Source: Peptostreptococcus sp. (GTDB lineage: Bacteria; Bacillota; Clostridia; Peptostreptococcales; Peptostreptococcaceae). From it: a stretch of DNA of 11,445 bases. The notes beneath the pieces are model-generated. The model was given only the letters and a program-made list of their open reading frames with translations. It made no database searches and had not been told where the DNA came from. Positions 6,800-11,445 of the stretch are shown here, one piece after another (position 1 is the stretch's first letter; each line of letters starts with the position of its first letter). Location of the stretch: NCBI GenBank assembly GCA_020025095.1, contig JAHHSS010000053.1, positions 1 to 11,445 on the forward strand. Reading direction: 5' to 3'. The position numbers and the translations under genes are program-made.

Positions 6800-7486
6800 A
6801 TGAAGGCGATAATTTTAGCAGCAGGTCTTGGAACACGATTAAGACCACTTACAAATAGCACTCCAAAGTCCCTTGTAAAAGTAATGAATGAAGCTATGGC
6901 AGAGCGACAAGTGAGATTTTCGAAGGAAAAAGGAATCGATGATATTACTATAGTAACAGGATATTTAGCTGAAAAATTTGAATATCTTAAGGAAAAATAT
7001 GGTGTTAATTTAGTTTTTAATGATAAATATGATAAATATAATAATATATACACTATGTATCTAGTCAAAGATATGCTTCCGGATTCTTATGTCGTAGAAG
7101 GGGACGTATATATGAATAACAATATATTTATGACAGATATAAAAAGAAGTACATATTTTAGTTGCTATAAAGAAGGCTTTTCTAATGAATGGGAATTAAA
7201 ATTTAATGATGAAAATAAGGTAGAAGATATAGTAGTTGGAGATGGCAATGGATATATTATGTGTGGGGTATCATATTGGTCTAAGGAAGATGGAGAGTTT
7301 ATAAAATCAAAATTAGAAAAAATATCTGATATTAACGATTATAAAAATCTTTACTGGGATAATATTGTTAAAGAAAATATTTCTAACCTAAATATAAAAA
7401 TAGAAAAGCTAAATGACTGTGATTTATTTGAAATAGACAGTATCGCTGATTTAGAAGATGTAGAGAAAAAATTAAGTAATATGTAA
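6800..7486 (+). CDS. licC: LicC, CTP:phosphocholine cytidylyltransferase
   Basis: This 228-residue soluble enzyme should join phosphocholine and CTP to give CDP-choline, the donor for LicD. It has the nucleotide-binding start LAAGLGTRLRPLT (residues 6-18) and TPKSL (21-25), D102 in VEGDVY as the metal ligand, NEW (129-131), LYWDN (184-188) and EIDS (211-214). These and the length closely follow the pneumococcal LicC pattern, including NDKY..YNN..T.YLV (74-89). One local oddity is NEAMAERQ (30-37), where the family usually has a Gly-Lys-Pro turn. The ATG at 6800 begins exactly at the conserved MKAIILAAG; the frame upstream reaches a stop at 6779-6781, so no earlier canonical start exists. It has no adjacent Shine-Dalgarno sequence. 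A bidirectional terminator follows the stop codon. Confidence 0.95.
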   Translation: MKAIILAAGLGTRLRPLTNSTPKSLVKVMNEAMAERQVRFSKEKGIDDITIVTGYLAEKFEYLKEKYGVNLVFNDKYDKYNNIYTMYLVKDMLPDSYVVEGDVYMNNNIFMTDIKRSTYFSCYKEGFSNEWELKFNDENKVEDIVVGDGNGYIMCGVSYWSKEDGEFIKSKLEKISDINDYKNLYWDNIVKENISNLNIKIEKLNDCDLFEIDSIADLEDVEKKLSNM

Positions 7487-7490
7487 TTAA

Positions 7491-7549
7491 TTTTAAGCAT
7501 TTAAAAAGAGGATTTTCAATTTTGAAATCCTCTTTTTAAATGCTTAAAA
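7491..7549. terminator. Bidirectional terminator between licC and aroE-aroK
   Basis: A perfect 25-bp inverted repeat pairs 7491-7515 with 7525-7549 around a 9-base loop. The core is AAAAAGAGGATTT/AAATCCTCTTTTT, so each strand has a U-rich right arm. It begins four bases after the licC stop. Its right arm includes the stop codon and one preceding codon of the opposing gene, so it serves both converging units. Confidence 0.9.
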
Positions 7550-8848
7550 TATTGTCAAAATCTTTTCCAATAAAGATTCTAGTGTAGATGAGTTATTAAG
7601 TGTATGAGAAGAAACTTCTTCATAAAAATTTTTTCTCTTTTCATAGATAGAAAAAATTTCATTAGGATTCTTTTTTAAAAGAGGTCTATTTTGTGTTTCT
7701 AAATCGCTTAAGATGTCTTTACAAGGTCTGTCCAAGTATAAAACGTATTTATATTTACTCAATAAATCTCTATTTTCTTTAGTTATTACACATCCACCAC
7801 CAGTTGCAACAACTAGCTTTTTAAAAGAAGAAAGCTCTTTAAGGGCTAAAGTTTCCAATTCTCTAAATTTTTTTTCGCCGTGGGTAGAAAAAATTTCAGG
7901 AATTTTCATATCAGCCATTTCTTCAATATATTTGTCAAGGTCTAGAAATTCATATTCTAGTGAATTTGCCAACATTTTACCAAAAGTAGATTTTCCAGAT
8001 CCAGGCATACCGATAATGAATATTTTTTCACTTTCTACATATAATGATCTAAAATGAAGATAAATCTCATCTTTTAATTTTTCTGGTATGGAAATTTTAC
8101 TCCATAGCTCTATTGATTTTATAGCTTGGTAAACGAGCATTTTAAGTCCATTTTGAGTTTTAAGTCCATTTTCCTTAGCTTTTTTTAAGAAAACTGTTTG
8201 CGAAGGGTTATATATAAAATCAATAGCGCAATTAAAATTTTTAAAATAAGCATCATCTAGAGGGCAAGTAGTAGAATATGGATACATACCTAGTGGGGTA
8301 GTATTAAATACAATATCTCCATTTATATTTTTTATTTTATTATAGTCTGTAAAAATAATCTTACTGCCATTCTTGTCAAAATTTTTGTATTTCCAAGGTG
8401 TTCTAGTGGCGATAAATATTTTTTCGGCCCTATTTTTTGAAAGGAAATGAATTAGAGGTTTACAAGCACCGCCATAGCCTAGAATAAGAAAAGTTTTTTT
8501 TGAAAGGGGCATATGGGGTTCTAGTGTTTTTTCAATACCATAGTAGTCAGTATTATAGCCTTTTAAACCTATATTTGAAGCTACAATTGTGTTAACTGCA
8601 CCAATAGCTTTTGCATGCTCATCAATATCATCTAGCATTTCAATTACTTCACTTTTATAAGGCATAGTTACATTTACACCATCTAAATAGCCATTTCTCA
8701 GGTGAGAGATTTGTTTTTCTAGTTCATTTTTTTCAAAGTCAATTAAAAAATAATCTGCGTCATAAGAAATTGATTTATAGACATATTTATGTATATCAGG
8801 TGATAGGGAATGCGAAAGTCCTTTTCCAAAAAGCCCATGTTTTTTCAT
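7544..8848 (-). CDS. Bifunctional shikimate dehydrogenase / shikimate kinase
   Basis: The 434-residue fusion should carry out two successive shikimate pathway steps: NADPH-dependent reduction of 3-dehydroshikimate and ATP phosphorylation of shikimate. Residues 1-265 are AroE: SHSLSP (12-17) with the substrate serines, catalytic K65 in VTMPYK, N86 in GAVNT, D101 in NTDYYG, dinucleotide loop GYGGA (124-128), NTTPLGMYP (182-190) and Q241. Residues 274-434 are AroK: Walker A GMPGSGKST (280-288), DLD (303-305), R329, GGG (350-352), lid-region NRPLL (387-391) and R405. All key residues of both halves are present and the order AroE-AroK is clear. The start has AAGGAG (minus strand, 8856-8861) seven bases away. 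It is transcribed alone toward licC. The chorismate mutase at the left of the window belongs to the same pathway but not the same unit. Confidence 0.95.
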   Translation of the reverse strand: MKKHGLFGKGLSHSLSPDIHKYVYKSISYDADYFLIDFEKNELEKQISHLRNGYLDGVNVTMPYKSEVIEMLDDIDEHAKAIGAVNTIVASNIGLKGYNTDYYGIEKTLEPHMPLSKKTFLILGYGGACKPLIHFLSKNRAEKIFIATRTPWKYKNFDKNGSKIIFTDYNKIKNINGDIVFNTTPLGMYPYSTTCPLDDAYFKNFNCAIDFIYNPSQTVFLKKAKENGLKTQNGLKMLVYQAIKSIELWSKISIPEKLKDEIYLHFRSLYVESEKIFIIGMPGSGKSTFGKMLANSLEYEFLDLDKYIEEMADMKIPEIFSTHGEKKFRELETLALKELSSFKKLVVATGGGCVITKENRDLLSKYKYVLYLDRPCKDILSDLETQNRPLLKKNPNEIFSIYEKRKNFYEEVSSHTLNNSSTLESLLEKILTIF

Positions 8849-8901
8849 AAAAATACTCCTTCCACATAATTTTTGATAAAAATCTTAGCTTTCTTAAAAT
8901 G

Positions 8902-8910
8902 ATTATAACA
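8902..8910 (-). promoter_or_regulatory. Extended -10 promoter of aroE-aroK
   Basis: Read on the minus strand this is TGTTATAAT, a perfect TGnTATAAT extended -10 element. The hexamer 17 bases upstream is poor (TAGTAT), as is usual for extended -10 promoters. It lies 54 bases before the start codon. Confidence 0.55.
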
Positions 8911-8977
8911 AAAATAAATATATAATACTAATAAATACTTGCTAGAGAATAGATAATTAAAATATAAATTTAATAAA

Positions 8978-8986
8978 TGTTATACT
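8978..8986 (+). promoter_or_regulatory. Possible extended -10 promoter toward truA
   Basis: TGTTATACT fits the extended -10 pattern with one deviation, and no good -35 box is present. A transcript from here would start near 8993 and begin with the long hairpin at 8997-9043, leaving a leader of about 180 bases before truA. Confidence 0.35.
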
Positions 8987-8996
8987 ATAAAGGTCA

Positions 8997-9043
8997 GTAT
9001 AATAATATTGGATTTTCATTTATAAAATTCAATATTATTATAT
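8997..9043. repeat. Long inverted repeat upstream of truA
   Basis: Bases 8997-9016 pair with 9024-9043 over 20 positions, two of them G-U, around the 7-base loop CATTTAT. The stem is almost entirely A/T. No T-run follows, so it is not a typical terminator, and no gene reads into it from the left on the plus strand. It would form the 5' end of a transcript from the promoter at 8978. Function is unknown. Confidence 0.6.
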
Positions 9044-9176
9044 AATTAATATGATAAAATAATAGAGTCAAGTCAAAAAATATTTAATAAAAGATGATTA
9101 TTCAATGAAAAAAAATGAGAATTCTAAAGGTGTTTTATAAATATTTGCATATATAAAATTAAAAGGGAGGAGTGCT

Positions 9177-9917
9177 ATGAGTAAAAAGAATATAAAAATA
9201 ATAGTTTCGTATAATGGTAAAAATTATTGTGGCTGGCAAAAGCAAAAAGAGTCTTTGGGAATACAAGGGGAGCTAGAATATGCTTGCAAAAAGGCCTTTA
9301 ATCAGAAGGAAGTAGAGCTTATTGGCTCAGGTAGAACAGATGCTGGTGTTCATGCATTGGGACAGGTAGCAAATTTTTTAGTAGACACAAAAATTCCTGT
9401 GGAAAAATTTCCTGAAATATTAAATAATATTTTACCAAAGGACATTTCAGTTTTAGCTGCAGAAGAAGTAGATATCGATTTTCATTCAAGATATTCTGCC
9501 CATAGAAAAACATATAGGTATTACATATACCCATCTAAAATAAGAAGTCCATTTTATAAGGATATATCTTATCAAGTAAAGTATAAATTAGATATTGATA
9601 AAATGAAAAATGAAATAAAATATTTAGAGGGAAGACACGATTTTTGTGGTTTTATGAGTTCTGGATCATCAGTAAAAACAACAGTTAGAGAAATATATAG
9701 AGCAGAATTATACGAAGAAGGAGATAGAATAGTAGTTGAGCTAGAAGGTAATGGCTTTTTGTATAACATGGTAAGGATAATAGTTGGAACTATTGTGGAT
9801 ATAGGTAGAGGAAGAATAAAAGAATCTCTAAAGGTAATAATACAGTCAAAAGATAGAAATAGAGCTGGTCACACTGCGCCTGCTCAAGGTTTATTTTTGA
9901 AAAATGTTGAATATTAA
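9177..9917 (+). CDS. truA: tRNA pseudouridine(38-40) synthase TruA
   Basis: This 246-residue enzyme isomerises uridines at positions 38-40 in the anticodon stem-loop of many tRNAs. The catalytic D55 lies in the invariant GSGRTDAGVHA (50-60). Other family blocks are CGWQ (18-21), KTYRYYIY (111-118) with the active-site tyrosine, GNGFLYNMVR (191-200) and AGHTAPAQGLFL (230-241). Length is normal and both halves of the fold are present. GGGAGGAG directly precedes the ATG. In many Firmicutes truA sits with ecfA/ecfT or rplM-rpsI; here none of those is adjacent and the gene appears to be transcribed alone. Confidence 0.96.
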   Translation: MSKKNIKIIVSYNGKNYCGWQKQKESLGIQGELEYACKKAFNQKEVELIGSGRTDAGVHALGQVANFLVDTKIPVEKFPEILNNILPKDISVLAAEEVDIDFHSRYSAHRKTYRYYIYPSKIRSPFYKDISYQVKYKLDIDKMKNEIKYLEGRHDFCGFMSSGSSVKTTVREIYRAELYEEGDRIVVELEGNGFLYNMVRIIVGTIVDIGRGRIKESLKVIIQSKDRNRAGHTAPAQGLFLKNVEY

Positions 9918-9921
9918 TGTT

Positions 9922-9986
9922 TAAAATAAAAAAAGCCGAAAATGGATGTAAATATCAAAACTAGATAAGACATTTATTTTCGGCTT
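9922..9986. terminator. Hairpin after truA, U-tract on the minus strand only
   Basis: AAGCCGAAAAT (9933-9943) pairs perfectly with ATTTTCGGCTT (9976-9986). The stem continues inward as GGATGT/ACATTT with two G-U pairs, for 17 pairs in all, around a 20-base loop. On the plus strand only two T follow. On the minus strand the stem is followed by TTTTTTTATTTT. It is the only candidate 3' end for truA, but its form suits a minus-strand transcript better. Confidence 0.6.
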
Positions 9987-9999
9987 CAATAAATTGAAG
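9984..9999. repeat. Short inverted repeat overlapping the truA 3' hairpin
   Basis: CTTCAAT (9984-9990) mirrors ATTGAAG (9993-9999). Its first three bases are the last three bases of the preceding stem, so the two hairpins cannot both be complete at once. No role is evident. Confidence 0.5.
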
Positions 10000-10021
10000 A
10001 TTTAAAATATCAAAAAAAATA

Positions 10022-10050
10022 TTGACAGATTCTTTTTTAGGGTTTAGAAT
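10022..10050 (+). promoter_or_regulatory. Strong sigma-A type promoter of the aminotransferase gene
   Basis: A perfect TTGACA at 10022-10027 and TAGAAT (five of six) at 10045-10050 are exactly 17 bases apart. Transcription should start near 10057, about 230 bases before the coding sequence. Confidence 0.8.
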
Positions 10051-10056
10051 ATAGAT

Positions 10057-10287
10057 AATTTCAATTTGGCAGCATAAAGAAAATTGAGAATAGACAGACA
10101 ATTTTAAACGCGTTTAGACTATAGTAAAGAATCCGAATAAATAGGGCTTATAATCTGAATTCGAAATTTTCAATTTATATTATAGAAAATCAAATTGAAT
10201 TATAGATGCAATTTAAAGTATAAATATTGCAATAAGTATCATTATAGGAAAATAATGATTTAAAATATTAAAAAAGGAGGTCACAAA
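10057..10287 (+). promoter_or_regulatory. Structured 5' leader of unknown type
   Basis: Four hairpins can be drawn: 10061-10067 with 10081-10087, 10169-10176 with 10192-10199, 10207-10212 with 10226-10231, and 10238-10245 with 10252-10259 (an 8-bp perfect stem with loop AGGAAA). The left arms of the first two share TTTCAATTT and the right arms share AAATTGA, so the arms could swap partners. The ribosome binding site AGGAGG (10275-10280) is outside the drawn stems. No known riboswitch motif was recognised. Confidence 0.4.
10105..10116. promoter_or_regulatory. Exact 12-bp palindrome, candidate operator
   Basis: TAAACGCGTTTA is self-complementary and has a CGCG centre in a very AT-rich setting. 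It lies about 48 bases downstream of the predicted transcription start. Palindromes with a central CG are typical of LacI-family operators, but nothing here identifies the binding protein. Confidence 0.4.
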
Positions 10288-11358
10288 ATGGCTAAGAAGT
10301 TATTTATACCGGGACCTATCGATGTTAGACATGATGTTCTTGAAAAAATGGCAACACCGATGATAGGTCATAGGGGAAAAGAAGCAAGTGCCTTACAAAA
10401 AGGTATTAGCGAAAAACTAAAGAAATTGTTTTATACAGAAGAAGAAATACTATTATCCACATCATCCGGCTCCGGTCTAATGGAAGGTGCTATAAGATCC
10501 TGCACTTCCAAAAAGGCGGCTGTGTTCTCCTGTGGTGCATTCGGAGACAGATGGTATAAAATGGCAGTGACAAATAATGTCAAAGCTGATTTGTATAAAG
10601 TGGATATGGGAAAAGCAATTACTCCAGATTTAGTTGATAGAGTCTTATCAACAGGGGAGTATGATTTGTTAGCAGTTCAACACAATGAAACATCTACTGG
10701 AATCACAAATCCAATCGATGAAATTGCAAAAGTGGTAGAAAAATACCCAGACATAATATTTTGTGTCGACGCAGTAAGTTCAGCGGGCGGAGTGAAAATA
10801 GAAGTTGATAAATTAAATATAGATATTTTAATTACATCAACTCAAAAAGCATTAGGACTACCTCCAGGAATGTCTATATGTACATTCTCTCAAAAGGCAG
10901 TGGCTAGAGCAGAAAAAGTAGAATTTAGAGGTACATACCTAGATTTGCTAGCTATCTACAAATATTTGAAGAAAAAGAATTATCAATACCCTTCAACACC
11001 TTCAATATCTCACATGTATGCATTAGATTATCAGTTAGACAATATCTTAAAAGAAGGCCTAGATAACAGATTCGATAGACATGAAAAAATGGCAGAAACT
11101 GTAAGAACATGGGCTAGAAAACATTTCAAATTATTCACTGATCAAAATCATTTGTCAAATACACTAACAGTCATAGAAAATACACAGAATATAAACATAG
11201 CACAATTAAATTCAAAATTACAAGAAAGAGGAATGCAAATTGCCAACGGTTATGGTGATTTAAAAGAAAAAACATTTAGAATATCACATATGGGAGATTA
11301 CCAGATGGAAGATATTCAATATTTATTAAATAGCATTGATGAAATTTTAAATTTTTAA
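10288..11358 (+). CDS. Class V PLP-dependent aminotransferase (serine-pyruvate / alanine-glyoxylate type)
   Basis: This 356-residue cytoplasmic enzyme belongs to the fold-type I aminotransferases that handle small substrates such as alanine, serine, glyoxylate or pyruvate. The PLP lysine is K187 in STQKALGLPPG (184-194). Other marks are PGPIDVR (8-14), SGSGLMEGA (60-68), HNETSTG (132-138), D161 in CVDAVSS (cofactor nitrogen) and R331 in FRISHMG for the substrate carboxylate. AGGAGG precedes the ATG by seven bases. Relatives in anaerobes often stand next to serA and may serve serine synthesis or breakdown; no serA is seen in the 87 bases left after this gene, so the exact reaction stays open. 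Some stretches use C-ending codons such as TCC and GGC more than neighbouring genes, which with the strong promoter suggests high expression. Confidence 0.9.
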   Translation: MAKKLFIPGPIDVRHDVLEKMATPMIGHRGKEASALQKGISEKLKKLFYTEEEILLSTSSGSGLMEGAIRSCTSKKAAVFSCGAFGDRWYKMAVTNNVKADLYKVDMGKAITPDLVDRVLSTGEYDLLAVQHNETSTGITNPIDEIAKVVEKYPDIIFCVDAVSSAGGVKIEVDKLNIDILITSTQKALGLPPGMSICTFSQKAVARAEKVEFRGTYLDLLAIYKYLKKKNYQYPSTPSISHMYALDYQLDNILKEGLDNRFDRHEKMAETVRTWARKHFKLFTDQNHLSNTLTVIENTQNINIAQLNSKLQERGMQIANGYGDLKEKTFRISHMGDYQMEDIQYLLNSIDEILNF

Positions 11359-11445
11359 TTTAAAATAAAAGAAAATTGAACGCTATTTATAAAATTTTTA
11401 TATAAATATTTAAAAAATAATGTACTTTGATACAGATAAAAACTC

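Larger units (their letters stand above)
8849..9176. other. Divergent intergenic region between aroE-aroK and truA
   Basis: These 328 AT-rich bases contain no gene. They hold an extended -10 promoter for aroE-aroK on the minus strand (8902-8910), a weaker extended -10 on the plus strand (8978-8986), a long inverted repeat (8997-9043), and the truA ribosome binding site GGGAGGAG (9165-9172). The stretch 9044-9160 shows nothing I can name. Confidence 0.6.
9918..10287. other. Intergenic region: hairpin after truA, then promoter and long leader of the aminotransferase gene
   Basis: This 370-base gap has no gene on either strand. It holds the GC-containing hairpin after truA (9933-9986), a short overlapping hairpin (9984-9999), a strong promoter (10022-10050) and a leader of about 230 bases with several hairpins and one exact palindrome. 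The leader shows no T-box core sequence and no terminator before the gene. Confidence 0.65.

Noticed and set aside
3627..7486. Phase-variable CAAT repeats in licA as in Haemophilus influenzae.
   Set aside because: No tetranucleotide tract or long homopolymer lies at the start of licA or licB. Phase variation by slippage is not supported.
7713..8057. A 114-codon plus-strand frame opposite the shikimate kinase domain.
   Set aside because: The minus-strand gene has every motif of AroK, while the plus-strand frame has no recognisable product or promoter.
10057..10287. T-box, glycine, lysine or preQ1 riboswitch in the aminotransferase leader.
   Set aside because: The T-box core with TGGNACC, the glycine-type core and the other signatures I know are absent, and no terminator precedes the gene. 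It is reported only as a structured leader of unknown type.
11385..11407. ATTTATA/TATAAAT hairpin after the aminotransferase gene as a terminator.
   Set aside because: The stem has no G or C, is only 7 bp before a bulge, and is followed by ATTTAAAAAA rather than a T-run. The unit may continue beyond the window.

Overview
The window is very AT-rich, with strong AGGAGG-type ribosome binding sites, A/T-ending codons, frequent AGA arginine codons and classical TTGACA/TATAAT promoters. With the protein set seen here (Lic phosphorylcholine genes, a clostridial-looking MurJ, TruA, a fused AroE-AroK), this points to a low-GC anaerobic Firmicute of the Clostridia/Tissierellia type. Genus cannot be decided from the sequence alone. 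No tRNA, rRNA, CRISPR array, insertion sequence or phage gene is visible.

Layout. A small AroQ-type chorismate mutase (17-286) ends a unit that lies mostly outside the window and is followed by a terminator-like element. After about 500 non-coding bases, a good promoter drives a two-gene unit: a LicD phosphocholine transferase (916-1731) and, 13 bases later, a MurJ/MviN-type flippase (1745-3307), closed by a strong terminator. A second promoter, flanked by two inverted repeats, starts the choline genes: a 624-residue protein joining a winged-helix DNA-binding domain, a nucleotidyltransferase-like domain and a LicA choline kinase (3627-5501); the choline permease LicB (5606-6547); and the phosphocholine cytidylyltransferase LicC (6800-7486). 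A 25-bp bidirectional terminator separates licC from a convergent bifunctional shikimate dehydrogenase/shikimate kinase (8848-7544, minus strand). Then follow tRNA pseudouridine synthase truA (9177-9917) and, behind a 230-base structured leader, a class V PLP aminotransferase (10288-11358).

How the genes fit together. LicB imports choline, the LicA domain phosphorylates it, LicC activates it to CDP-choline, and LicD transfers phosphocholine to a cell-surface glycan. The flippase beside licD may export the decorated glycan precursor, as TacF does beside licD1/licD2 in pneumococcus, or may be the ordinary lipid II flippase. Chorismate mutase and AroE-AroK belong to the shikimate/aromatic amino acid pathway, but sit on opposite sides of the lic genes and are not one operon.

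The most interesting features are: the three-domain LicA protein, whose first nucleotidyltransferase motif is altered although a complete licC lies nearby; the licC start, which has no adjacent Shine-Dalgarno sequence but has one about 60 bases upstream across a hairpin that could bring it close; hairpins abutting the ribosome binding sites of licD and licB; and the multi-hairpin leader of the aminotransferase, which matches no riboswitch I recognise.
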